The notes under the pieces: model-generated
What the model saw: the letters and a program-made list of their open reading frames with translations, nothing else
The model's database searches: none
What the model was told of the DNA's origin: nothing
Position numbers and translations under genes: made by a program
Shown here: positions 53,014 through 61,507 of the stretch, in pieces
Layout: each line of letters starts with the position of its first letter
Position numbering within the stretch: position 1 is the stretch's first letter
Origin: Flavobacterium sp. NKUCC04_CG
GTDB lineage: Bacteria > Bacteroidota > Bacteroidia > Flavobacteriales > Flavobacteriaceae
Assembly: GCF_019345525.1 (NCBI RefSeq)
Contig: NZ_JAHKRA010000009.1
Location: forward strand, 62,001-126,000
Length of the DNA stretch: 64,000 nt
Direction: 5' to 3'

Positions 53014-55425
53014 TTATTTCATGTTCAAGGCTTTTTTCCACCAAGGACGCGTGTCTTGCTCTTGGTCTTGACCATAGCCATAACCATATCCGTAACCATA
53101 ACCGTAACCTTTTGTGGTGTTGGTATCGTTTAGTAAAATAGACATATTCGGAATTTTGTTTTCGCGGAATAAGCTATCTGGAATTTTCAACATACGTTTG
53201 TCTAGATAATTGGCTCTTACAACATATATAAAGGTATGTGCGTGTTTGGCTATAAGTAAGGTGTCTGTTACCAAACTTACAGGAGCAGTATCTACAATAA
53301 TATAATCAAAACTCTTTTTTAAAGTCTGGAACATTTCATCTACTTTGGAACCCATTAATAATTCGGCAGGGTTAGGAGGAATTGTTCCAGCAGGAAGTAC
53401 GTAAAAATTCTCAAATCCGTCGATTTTACTAATATAGGTATTGATGTCCGTTTCTTGACTAGCTAAGAAATTTGAAACTCCGGTAGGAGGTAAAGTCAAA
53501 TAATCGTCTAATCTCGGGTTTCTTAAATCCATTCCAACCAATAAAATACGTTTGCCCGATAAGGCAATAGTACCCGCAATATTAACCGAAGTAAAAGTCT
53601 TACCTTCTTTAGGGAAAGTGGACGTTAAGAAAATCGTTTTGGCATCACCATCAGGTGTATTTGTAAGCATAAACTCCAAGTTGGTTCGAATGATTCGAAT
53701 CGCTTCTGCTGTACTTGAACGACTGCTGATCTCAATAATTTGATTGTGTGATTCAGAGTGCGGAACATCGCCTAAAAAAGGAATCTTTGTTGCATTTTCA
53801 ATATCAAGTCTATTTTTAATTTTGGTATCTAACAGCTCTTTAATATAAATAACTGCAAAAGGAATTAAAACTCCTATAATCAGAGAAGCCAATAAAATAA
53901 TACTTCGCTTTGGCGAAATGGGTGCAGAGCCCGCTTGTGCACTATCGACTACTTTAGCATTTTGATCGGTGGCTGCTAGGGCAATAGCGGTTTCTTCCCT
54001 TTTTTGAAAAAGGTATAAATAAATAGCTTCTTTTACTTTTTGTTGACGATCAATAATTCTAAACTCTCTTTCTTGACGTGGAACTTGAGCAATTTTTGCC
54101 AATAATTCACGGTCTTTAAGTTCCAGTTCTCTTCGAGTAATCTCCAAAGAATTCTTTAATCGAGCCAAACTCTCTTGTACAGATGCTTTCATAGAAGCAA
54201 TTTGAGAGTCCAATCGTAAGATTGCCGGATTTTCAAGAGTAGAGCTCGATTTTAGACGGTTTCTTTCTAAAACCATACTGTTGTATTGATTGATTAAGCC
54301 CGCTGAACCTGCGTCTGAAGTTACTATATTTGAAGGTAATAGGTCTTCGGCTTTACTTTTGCTTAAAAAATCAATCATAGAAGAAACCACCTTTAATTCC
54401 GTCGCATTTTCTATAATACTCTTTTCAAATACATTAGCATTTTGTAAGAAAATTCCTGCTTGAGTAGGAATGTCGGTCAGTTTGTTACTGTATTTATATC
54501 CTTCCAATGATTTCTCTACATCACCCAATTCCAAAGTAATTAACTCCAAACGAGTAGCTATAAATTCAGAAGTTTTTTCAGAAACAAAACGTTTGTCAAT
54601 AATAGCTTCTTCATTATATACTTTGACCAATTCGTTTAGGTAGTCGATGGCTTTAGAAGGTGTCGCATCAATCAGTGATAAGTCAATAACTGAAGAAAAT
54701 TTATCCGTAGGTACAATAACTAGGTTTCTCACATAGCTATTAACAATGTTCTCTATAGGGTAAATTTCAACATTTATATTGTTGTTAAGCTGGTTTGAAT
54801 TTGTAGTACTTTCGTTTTCAACGGTATTACTTAATTGAGTTGGCTTCGGTTTTTCTGCATTTTTAGTTACGACTAATATACCGAGTTTCGTTTTAATTGT
54901 GTCTCCATAAGCAAATGTACCTAAATCGGAAAACTGATCTTCTAAGTTAAACTTAGTATCATCGATTTGCTTAACTGAGAAGGAATAGCGAATTTTATCA
55001 AAATCAAAAACGGGTTTAATAAAATTAAATCGAAACGGTTTGTTGTCGTACAATTGGGTTTTTCTAACCCTACCTTCATTGAAATAGGCAATGTTTAGTT
55101 CAAGTCTTCGAATCGTTTTTTCAGCGATGTTGGTAGATTTAATCAGTTGTATTTCATTTTCAACATTGCTCTTTCCTCCAGAAAACATGGCTAAATCAGA
55201 AAATGCGGCCATTTCAGACATCATTCCACCACCTCTTCTCTCGTCTTTAACGATAATAGTGGTGTTTACTTTATACATTTCTTGAGTATATCTTAAATAG
55301 ACAAAAGCACAAATCAATACTAGAAAAACACTTAATAAGAACCATCTCCAATGAATGAAGTATTTCTCTATTTGTTCTCTTATGTTGATGTTAGAATGAT
55401 CTTCTTTTTCAATTTGATTTTCCAT
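53014..55425 (-). CDS. wzc: Wzc-type polysaccharide co-polymerase with tyrosine autokinase domain
   Basis: An 803-aa inner-membrane BY-kinase controlling polysaccharide length and export. Order: N-terminal TM (about 27-45), a Wzz-type periplasmic domain with long coiled coils (about 270-490), second TM (about 505-525) and a cytoplasmic kinase. The kinase has Walker A EGKT (607-610), a Walker A'-type VGMDLRNPRLD and Walker B IIVDTAP (709-715). The C-terminal tail has six Tyr alternating with Gly (774-784), the usual place of autophosphorylated tyrosines. The gene lies 6 bp after wza. Confidence 0.95.
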   Translation of the reverse strand: MENQIEKEDHSNINIREQIEKYFIHWRWFLLSVFLVLICAFVYLRYTQEMYKVNTTIIVKDERRGGGMMSEMAAFSDLAMFSGGKSNVENEIQLIKSTNIAEKTIRRLELNIAYFNEGRVRKTQLYDNKPFRFNFIKPVFDFDKIRYSFSVKQIDDTKFNLEDQFSDLGTFAYGDTIKTKLGILVVTKNAEKPKPTQLSNTVENESTTNSNQLNNNINVEIYPIENIVNSYVRNLVIVPTDKFSSVIDLSLIDATPSKAIDYLNELVKVYNEEAIIDKRFVSEKTSEFIATRLELITLELGDVEKSLEGYKYSNKLTDIPTQAGIFLQNANVFEKSIIENATELKVVSSMIDFLSKSKAEDLLPSNIVTSDAGSAGLINQYNSMVLERNRLKSSSTLENPAILRLDSQIASMKASVQESLARLKNSLEITRRELELKDRELLAKIAQVPRQEREFRIIDRQQKVKEAIYLYLFQKREETAIALAATDQNAKVVDSAQAGSAPISPKRSIILLASLIIGVLIPFAVIYIKELLDTKIKNRLDIENATKIPFLGDVPHSESHNQIIEISSRSSTAEAIRIIRTNLEFMLTNTPDGDAKTIFLTSTFPKEGKTFTSVNIAGTIALSGKRILLVGMDLRNPRLDDYLTLPPTGVSNFLASQETDINTYISKIDGFENFYVLPAGTIPPNPAELLMGSKVDEMFQTLKKSFDYIIVDTAPVSLVTDTLLIAKHAHTFIYVVRANYLDKRMLKIPDSLFRENKIPNMSILLNDTNTTKGYGYGYGYGYGYGQDQEQDTRPWWKKALNMK
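53071..53109 (-). repeat. GGTTAY hexanucleotide repeat in the wzc tail
   Basis: Thirteen codons of alternating Gly and Tyr (Wzc residues 773-785), encoded by imperfect GGTTAY units on the minus strand. Six tyrosines result. Such a repeat could change copy number by slippage. Confidence 0.85.
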
Positions 55426-55431
55426 ATAAGA

Positions 55432-56214
55432 TTATTTGAGCGACAAGGCAATTATGGTTACTAATAAAGACAAAGCAGATATTCCAATGGTGATGTTTGG
55501 TCCTACCACAGAAGAATTTATTTTTGTTTTGTTTGGTTCTACGTAAACAATATCATTTTGTCTTAAGAAATAATAAGGTGAATTGATAAAGTCTGCTTTT
55601 GTTATATCAACTCGAGCAAAACTTCTTTTTCCATCCTGTTCTCGGATAATCATGATGTTTTTTCTAGACCCATAAGTAGATAAATCGCCAGATAAAGTGA
55701 TTGCCTCAGGTAGTGTCAATCGCTCGCTAATTATGGAGTGTACTCCAGGTCTGTTAACTTCACCTTGAACAGTTATTTTAAAGTTCATAATCCGCAAGTT
55801 TACAATTGGATTGGTCAAGTATTTATTGATTTCATCTTTAATTAATGCAATAGCTTGGGACTTGGTTAAGCCGCCCACTATTAATGATCCTACTATAGGA
55901 AATTCAATTTTTCCTTGGGAATCTACCAAGTAGAGCTGTTGTGTCATTTGTCCGTTTCTAGCTGGATTTTTTGGATCGGCAGTCATCGTACTAAATAGAT
56001 TAAACGGTGCTGCAGACTCCGGGTCCTCTGCTGAAACAATAATCATCAATAAATCGTCTGGTGCTAACTTGGTTTCAAATAATTTACTCTGAGATTCAGA
56101 ATTAATTACTTCTTCGATATCTTGATAATACAAGTATTTGTTTTTAGAAGCACACGAGCTCAATGCCAACATAGCGAATAGGAGCAGGAGGTATGTTAGG
56201 GAAATCTTAGTCAT
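55432..56214 (-). CDS. wza: Wza-type polysaccharide export lipoprotein
   Basis: A 260-aa outer-membrane lipoprotein with lipobox LALSSC (Cys21). The polysaccharide export (Poly_export) domain follows (KLAPDDLLMIIVSAEDPESAAPFN), then an SLBB domain (ITVQGEVNRPGVHSIISERLTLPEAITLSGDLS). A C-terminal hydrophobic helix (residues about 235-258) may span the outer membrane, as in Wza. It precedes wzc by 6 bp, the standard pair. A TACATTTG box lies directly upstream, so an internal promoter is possible. Confidence 0.93.
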   Translation of the reverse strand: MTKISLTYLLLLFAMLALSSCASKNKYLYYQDIEEVINSESQSKLFETKLAPDDLLMIIVSAEDPESAAPFNLFSTMTADPKNPARNGQMTQQLYLVDSQGKIEFPIVGSLIVGGLTKSQAIALIKDEINKYLTNPIVNLRIMNFKITVQGEVNRPGVHSIISERLTLPEAITLSGDLSTYGSRKNIMIIREQDGKRSFARVDITKADFINSPYYFLRQNDIVYVEPNKTKINSSVVGPNITIGISALSLLVTIIALSLK

Positions 56215-56224
56215 ATTTTTTTTG

Positions 56225-56232
56225 CAAATGTA
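56225..56232 (-). promoter_or_regulatory. Possible internal promoter box before wza
   Basis: The minus strand reads TACATTTG, matching TAnnTTTG, 10 bp before the wza start, between the dehydratase gene and wza. Confidence 0.3.
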
Positions 56233-56258
56233 AAAGTTCTATTTTGATTTTTAAATGA

Positions 56259-58241
56259 TTAATTTAGTAGAATAGGCTTCGTATCCAACTTTGCATATTG
56301 TGAATTTAAACTTTTAAATTCGGGGACAATCTGTTTCATTTGTGTGACCATTTCTATAATTTGATTTGTGTGAGCGTAATGTGTCAATTCTATAATTTGA
56401 TTTTGCAAGATATCATATAAATCTTTAGTATCTTGTACAATCATGATTTTTTCATGATGAGTTGGCAGGGTCATAGAAGTGTTGTTTAGCAATTCTTCAT
56501 AGAGTTTTTCACCTGGGCGCAATCCAACGATTTTTATTTCGATATCTTTTTCCGGAACTAATTCAGCCATTTTAATCATTTTTTTTGCCAGATCTATGAT
56601 TTTAACGGGTTTTCCCATGTCAAATATATAAATTTCTCCCCCATTTCCCATGGCTCCAGCCTCTAAAACGAGTTGACAAGCTTCTGGAATTGTCATAAAA
56701 TAACGAATGATTTCTGGATGCGTAATGGTAATAGGTCCCCCTTCTGCAATTTGTTTGGTAAACAGCGGTACCACAGATCCATTAGAACCCAAAACATTAC
56801 CAAAACGAGTGGTGATAAACTTGGTTGAAGCGGTTTTGTTTTTTACTATATCAGCAGCTAACGACTGTACATATTTTTCGGCAATTCGTTTACTTGCTCC
56901 CATAATATTACTAGGATTCACGGCTTTGTCGGTCGAAACCATTACAAAATGTGAGCAATGATATTTGACGGCTAAATCCGCCATGTTTTTGGAACCCAAT
57001 ACATTAGTCAAAACGGCTTGACAAGGGTTTTCCTCCATTAAGGGTACGTGTTTATAGGCCGCAGCATGATAGATAACATCGGGTTGATGTTTTTGGAAAA
57101 CAAATTCCATTAGATCGAAATTTCTAACATCTACAATAAGACAAACGATATTCAATTCAGCATGGAGTTTCTCTAATTCTAAAGAGATATGATGCAATGG
57201 TGTTTCAGCCTGATCTACTAAAATGATTTTAGAAGGCTTAAAACGAGTTACTTGCCATACGATTTCTCCTCCGATAGAACCTGCCGCTCCAGTGATAAGA
57301 ACGGTTTTATTTTCGAGTTGTTCCGAGATTTTTGTAAAATCCAATTCTATGGGTTTTCGCTCCAGTAGATCCTGAATCTTTATGTTTTTTACATTGCTGG
57401 CAATTTTTTTGGTATCGTTCCAGTCACTAACCTTCGCCAGATTGTAAACCTTATAATTAAAGTGTAAACAGTCTTCGACTATAGCTATTTTATGTGGTGT
57501 AGTCAAATCTTTGTCGGCAACGATCAAGGCTTTGGCCTTGGTGTAACGAAGGATGCTTGACGTTTTTTTGTCGGTACTAAATACCGGCAAATTAATAATG
57601 CGTTTATGAGGTAACTGTTGTTCGCTACTAATAAATCCCACTACCTTAAAACGTTTGGGTTGCTCTGCTCTTAAGGCCGATGTTACGGCTATGGCATTAG
57701 TAGATTTGACCAATACGATTACAGGTGTTAAAGTACTGTTTTCATAAGAGCTGAATACCGTTTCATAAAGCTGTTTTATCGAAATTCTGTAAAATAAAAG
57801 CAGACAGAACGAAAGGGTGACATTTAAAAATAAATAGGTATTTAAAAACAGTTTTTCACCACTATAGATTTCATAGATTCCATTAAGCGAAAACAGCGTT
57901 ATAAATGCAGCCGATTGGGATATGAATAGCTTGATGGCGTCAATCAATGTGGAATGCCGAACAACGCCGGTATAGGTTTTAAAAAACAAAAAGTAAAAAA
58001 ATGTGATGCAAAAATAAACGACGTATATCGTCCAAGCCATATTGGTTGGCCTGGCAGCAACGCCAATTCCTTTCAGCATAAAAAAGCTAAATATTCCGGC
58101 TATCAAAACCATGCAGATATCTATCAATAAGATAGACCAGCGCGATAGATATTTTAGATTTCGTAAATCAAAACGATTAGAAACCCCAGTAACAATTTTA
58201 TGAAGACAATCAATTAATATAGACGGCCAATTTTTTATCAA
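56259..58241 (-). CDS. FlaA1/WbpM/CapD-like membrane nucleotide-sugar 4,6-dehydratase
   Basis: A 660-aa protein. The N-terminus has about four transmembrane helices (residues 30-165), followed by a Rossmann-like CoA-binding-type domain and a large SDR domain. The SDR domain has the nucleotide loop TGAAGSIGG (about 314-322). The catalytic set is Ser436, Met447 and Lys451 (STDKAVNPSNIMGASK); Met in place of Tyr is typical of WbpM-type UDP-GlcNAc 4,6-dehydratases. It likely makes a UDP-deoxysugar for surface polysaccharide. The only start is TTG (58241), overlapping the stop of the preceding ORF. Confidence 0.9.
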   Translation of the reverse strand: MIKNWPSILIDCLHKIVTGVSNRFDLRNLKYLSRWSILLIDICMVLIAGIFSFFMLKGIGVAARPTNMAWTIYVVYFCITFFYFLFFKTYTGVVRHSTLIDAIKLFISQSAAFITLFSLNGIYEIYSGEKLFLNTYLFLNVTLSFCLLLFYRISIKQLYETVFSSYENSTLTPVIVLVKSTNAIAVTSALRAEQPKRFKVVGFISSEQQLPHKRIINLPVFSTDKKTSSILRYTKAKALIVADKDLTTPHKIAIVEDCLHFNYKVYNLAKVSDWNDTKKIASNVKNIKIQDLLERKPIELDFTKISEQLENKTVLITGAAGSIGGEIVWQVTRFKPSKIILVDQAETPLHHISLELEKLHAELNIVCLIVDVRNFDLMEFVFQKHQPDVIYHAAAYKHVPLMEENPCQAVLTNVLGSKNMADLAVKYHCSHFVMVSTDKAVNPSNIMGASKRIAEKYVQSLAADIVKNKTASTKFITTRFGNVLGSNGSVVPLFTKQIAEGGPITITHPEIIRYFMTIPEACQLVLEAGAMGNGGEIYIFDMGKPVKIIDLAKKMIKMAELVPEKDIEIKIVGLRPGEKLYEELLNNTSMTLPTHHEKIMIVQDTKDLYDILQNQIIELTHYAHTNQIIEMVTQMKQIVPEFKSLNSQYAKLDTKPILLN

Positions 58242-58759
58242 GATCTTATAGGAATTAAGTTAGTAAAAGGTTTTTTCCAATAATGCACTCTGTCTATTGA
58301 TTTCTCGAATAGGCAAAAGTTTGTTTCTTGAGTTTTGGTCACTAAATTGCTCCAATAGAATGGTATTGTGAGGTCGAGTAAAAGTGATGTAATCGTTTTT
58401 GTATTTTGTTTTTTTTGAAATAAAAGTAAGTGCTTTAAAAATTGTAGCGATTGAATAAAAACATTATTTCTTTGTTTTAACATCGAGCTAACATTAACAC
58501 TTGTCGTTAGGAAGGTTTTGTTGTTTGGCGAGAAAAGGTGTGTTTCTCTAGTTTTTTGTAAAGGTGTTTGTCTGCTAGACCACCGTCTTAAAGGATAGGA
58601 AATCTGATAAGATTGGCTTAGTGGCACTAGATTTTCAACGGACATATTTGCATTTTTATGACCGTTGGTAGAAGGGAATGAAAAAGCAGCTGAGTAAAAG
58701 CGACTTGGCTTAAACTCAGTCAAAATTTTTTTAGAAATGTTATGTTTTCTAATGAACAT
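58238..58759 (-). CDS. Unrecognised basic protein heading the polysaccharide export operon
   Basis: A 173-codon ATG-started frame overlapping the start of the dehydratase gene by 4 bp (TTGA). The product is rich in Ser, Thr, Asn, Gln, Phe and Lys, poor in acidic residues, and has no signal peptide or clear motif; one hydrophobic stretch is around 145-155. I know no family for it. Codon use is not strongly like its neighbours. However, a stop-free run of this length is unlikely by chance in AT-rich DNA, and a good promoter lies just upstream. It could be a coding gene or a long structured leader. Confidence 0.4.
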   Translation of the reverse strand: MFIRKHNISKKILTEFKPSRFYSAAFSFPSTNGHKNANMSVENLVPLSQSYQISYPLRRWSSRQTPLQKTRETHLFSPNNKTFLTTSVNVSSMLKQRNNVFIQSLQFLKHLLLFQKKQNTKTITSLLLDLTIPFYWSNLVTKTQETNFCLFEKSIDRVHYWKKPFTNLIPIRS

Positions 58760-58782
58760 TTTGTGAATTGTTTTTCAAAGTA

Positions 58783-58816
58783 CAAATTTAGCTAAACTTT
58801 TGGTATTTTGTGCAAA
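58783..58816 (-). promoter_or_regulatory. Promoter of the polysaccharide export operon
   Basis: On the minus strand TTTG (58816-58813), a 22-nt spacer and TAAATTTG (58790-58783) match the flavobacterial -33/-7 pattern. The box ends 23 bp upstream of the ATG of the unknown ORF. Confidence 0.5.
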
Positions 58817-58870
58817 ATTGCTCGTTTAATTTGTGATTTAAATCTAATTTCAAAATATTTTATAATAAGT

Positions 58871-59611
58871 TTAGAAATCTAATTTTTTCTTTCTAAGCTC
58901 GAAGTTTTGTCCTAGGTAAACTTTTCTAACCATTTCGTCTTCAGCGAGTTCTTCGGGAATTCCCGCCTTTAGGATTTTACCTTCAAACATCAAATAGGTT
59001 TTGTCCGTAATTGCCAAAGTTTCTTGAACATTATGATCGGTGATTAAAATGCCGATGTTTTTGTTTTTTAACTTCGCAACAATGCGTTGAATGTCTTCAA
59101 CGGCCACGGGATCTACACCTGCAAAAGGTTCATCTAATAAAATGAATTTAGGGTCTGTGGCTAGAGCTCTAGCTATTTCGGTCCTTCTTCTTTCTCCTCC
59201 AGACAATAAGTCACCTCGATTGGTTCGGATGTGCTCTAAGCTAAATTCGTCTATTAAAGACTCCATTTTTGCTACTTGTTCTGCTTTGGAAAGTTTCGTT
59301 AATTGAAGTACACTTAGAATGTTGTCTTCGATGCTTAGTTTTCTAAAGACAGAAGCTTCTTGAGCGAGATAACCGATGCCGTGTTGTGCTCTGCGATACA
59401 TGGGGAAGTCTGTGATGTTGGTGTTGTCGAGATAAATACTACCTCCGTTTGGTTTAACCAGCCCTACTATCATATAGAATGATGTGGTTTTACCAGCGCC
59501 GTTTGGACCTAGTAATCCCACAATTTCTCCTTGATTGACCTCGACAGAAATGCCTTTAACTACATTTCTGCCTTTATATGTTTTGATTAGGTTATCTGCT
59601 CTTAACTTCAT
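58871..59611 (-). CDS. lptB: LPS export ABC transporter ATP-binding protein
   Basis: LptB powers LPS extraction from the inner membrane with LptFG. Walker A is GPNGAGKTT (35-43), followed by the Q-loop GYLAQEASVF, signature LLSGGERRRTEIARAL, Walker B FILLDEPFAGVDP and the H-loop ITDHNV. Length 246 aa. It follows tatC by 9 bp on the same strand and is the last gene of the kdsD-tatC-lptB unit. Its position with kdsD, a KDO pathway gene, supports an LPS function. Confidence 0.95.
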   Translation of the reverse strand: MKLRADNLIKTYKGRNVVKGISVEVNQGEIVGLLGPNGAGKTTSFYMIVGLVKPNGGSIYLDNTNITDFPMYRRAQHGIGYLAQEASVFRKLSIEDNILSVLQLTKLSKAEQVAKMESLIDEFSLEHIRTNRGDLLSGGERRRTEIARALATDPKFILLDEPFAGVDPVAVEDIQRIVAKLKNKNIGILITDHNVQETLAITDKTYLMFEGKILKAGIPEELAEDEMVRKVYLGQNFELRKKKLDF

Positions 59612-59620
59612 AAGCTGGTT

Positions 59621-60454
59621 TTAAGAAGGTTTTAGGTCTTCTGTTGGTTTGGGTTTACGTTGTACAAACTTCGATATAAAAATACTGATTTCATAGAGAA
59701 TCAACAAAGGAATCGAAACGATTATTTGGCTGATGATGTCTGGAGGTGTTATGACCGCTGCAATGATTAAAATAAGTACAATGGCGTATTTACGGTATTC
59801 TCTTAAAAACTGAGGAGTAACTAAATCGAGTACAGATAAAAAATAGATGATAATTGGTAGTTCAAAAACCAATCCACAGGCCAAGGAAGTCGTTTTGACT
59901 AAGCCGATATAAGAGTTAAGGTCAATTTGGTTTTTGACAATACTACTGACCTCTAAATTAGCTAAGAAATTTATCGATAAAGGAGTGATGACAAAGTAAC
60001 CAAAAACAACGCCCAGGAAGAAAAGTAAAGACGATACAAAAATAAAAACACGGGCATTTTTCTTTTCCTTATTGTAGAGAGCTGGACTAATAAACTTCCA
60101 AAGCTCCCAAAGTAAATAGGGGAATGATAGGATAAAACCTGCCGTAATTGAAGTCCATAACAACACGGAGAATTGTCCTTCCATGGTTCTGTTTTGAATT
60201 TCAAAAGGCAATTCTTGAGTGCAAAAGCTTTTGTCTAAGTCAAATCGTTGTGCTATGTCGCAAAAGAATTGATAAGTGATGAAATCACCGCGTTTTGGTC
60301 CGAAAATCACCGTGTCAAAAATAAAATCACTGAAGCAAAATGCTACGGCTCCACCGATTAATATGGCAATAGCAGAGCGGATTAAAAGCCATCTTAATTC
60401 TTCTAAATGGTCTAAAAAAGACATCTGCTTTTGTTTGTTTTTAGGTTTAGTCAT
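59621..60454 (-). CDS. tatC: Twin-arginine translocase subunit TatC
   Basis: TatC binds twin-arginine signal peptides in the inner membrane. It opens with KQKQMSFLDHLEELRWLLIRS, the conserved N-terminal signature, and has about six transmembrane helices. The segment PFLLWELWKFISPALYNKEKK-like (here SFPYLLWELWKFISPALY) is diagnostic. Length 277 aa; it includes a longer first periplasmic loop with two cysteines (CDIAQRF, SFCTQE). Its ATG overlaps the kdsD stop by 1 bp (TAATG). No tatA/B gene lies in the window. Confidence 0.95.
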   Translation of the reverse strand: MTKPKNKQKQMSFLDHLEELRWLLIRSAIAILIGGAVAFCFSDFIFDTVIFGPKRGDFITYQFFCDIAQRFDLDKSFCTQELPFEIQNRTMEGQFSVLLWTSITAGFILSFPYLLWELWKFISPALYNKEKKNARVFIFVSSLLFFLGVVFGYFVITPLSINFLANLEVSSIVKNQIDLNSYIGLVKTTSLACGLVFELPIIIYFLSVLDLVTPQFLREYRKYAIVLILIIAAVITPPDIISQIIVSIPLLILYEISIFISKFVQRKPKPTEDLKPS

Positions 60455-61419
60455 TATGCAATTCCTTCTTTTAAAATGTCGTGTAAGTGAATGATTCCAA
60501 TGTATTTGGATTGGTCTGTTACCAATAACTGAGTAATGGAGTGGTCTTCTAAGATAGATAGCGCGCGTTCAACTCTTTCGTTGCTGTCAACCGTTCGTGG
60601 ATTTGGACTCATAATGTCTTTTGCCTGAATGTTTGATAAATCGTTTTGCGTTTGCAACATTCTTCTGAGGTCTCCGTCGGTTATAATACCAACTAGTTTG
60701 TCGTTTTCAACTACAGCGGTTACCCCCAATCTCTTTTCTGAAATCTCCACGATAACGTCTCGTATGCTCGAGTTTGGTGCTACTTGTGGTTTTTCGTGCT
60801 TGCCCAATAAATCCTTTACGAGCATCAGTAATTTCTTACCTAAAGCACCTCCAGGGTGATACAAGGCGAAGTCCTCGGGTTTAAAATTTCTAAGTTGCAT
60901 TAAACAAACGGCTAAAGCATCTCCCAATACCAATTGTGCCGTAGTGCTGTTCATCGGTGCTAAGTTATTTGGGCAGGCTTCGCGTTCTACAGAGGCACGC
61001 AAAACAAAATCAGCATTTTTTCCTAGAAAAGAATCTGGATTTGCTGTAATGGCAATTAGTGTATTTCCGAAGCGCGTAAGGTAGGGAGTTAGTGCTTTAA
61101 TCTCGGGGCTATTTCCGCTGTTAGAAATGCAGATTATGCAATCCTGAGGCTGAATAATTCCTAAATCTCCATGAACAGCTTCTGCTGCGTGCATAAAAAG
61201 CGATGGTGTTCCAGTTGAATTAAATGTCGCTACAATTTTTGTTCCAATTAACGCGCTTTTGCCAATTCCTGTAACAACAACCCTGCCTGTGCAGTTTAAA
61301 ATTGCCGTCACAGCGTTTTTAAAATCGTCGTTTATATAATTAGATAAGTTTGCAATACTTTGGCTTTCAGATAGTATGGTGTCTTTTGCGGACTGGATGA
61401 TGTCTGTTTTTTTATCCAA
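60454..61419 (-). CDS. kdsD: Arabinose-5-phosphate isomerase (KpsF/GutQ family)
   Basis: A 321-aa enzyme that interconverts ribulose-5-phosphate and arabinose-5-phosphate, the first step toward KDO. An N-terminal SIS sugar-isomerase domain (about 30-175; TGIGKSALIG, ISNSGNSPEI, GDALAVCLM) is followed by two CBS repeats (about 205-320; DVIVEISEKRLGVTAVV..., DIMSPNPRTVDSNERVERAL). The start is TTG (61419) because a TAG lies two codons upstream and no ATG is available. It heads the kdsD-tatC-lptB operon and is divergent from recQ. Confidence 0.92.
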   Translation of the reverse strand: MDKKTDIIQSAKDTILSESQSIANLSNYINDDFKNAVTAILNCTGRVVVTGIGKSALIGTKIVATFNSTGTPSLFMHAAEAVHGDLGIIQPQDCIICISNSGNSPEIKALTPYLTRFGNTLIAITANPDSFLGKNADFVLRASVEREACPNNLAPMNSTTAQLVLGDALAVCLMQLRNFKPEDFALYHPGGALGKKLLMLVKDLLGKHEKPQVAPNSSIRDVIVEISEKRLGVTAVVENDKLVGIITDGDLRRMLQTQNDLSNIQAKDIMSPNPRTVDSNERVERALSILEDHSITQLLVTDQSKYIGIIHLHDILKEGIA

Positions 61420-61462
61420 AATCTAGGTTGTTATTTTTTATTTATAGTGTAAACTTTTTTTG

Positions 61463-61485
61463 TACCTTTAGGTTCAGCAAATTTA
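61463..61485. promoter_or_regulatory. Divergent kdsD/recQ promoter boxes
   Basis: On the minus strand TAAATTTG (61485-61478) suits kdsD, 58 bp before its TTG start. On the plus strand TACCTTTA (61463-61470), one mismatch from the consensus, suits recQ. They lie next to each other. Confidence 0.35.
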
Positions 61486-61507
61486 TGTAAAATACCATTA
61501 AAAAATA

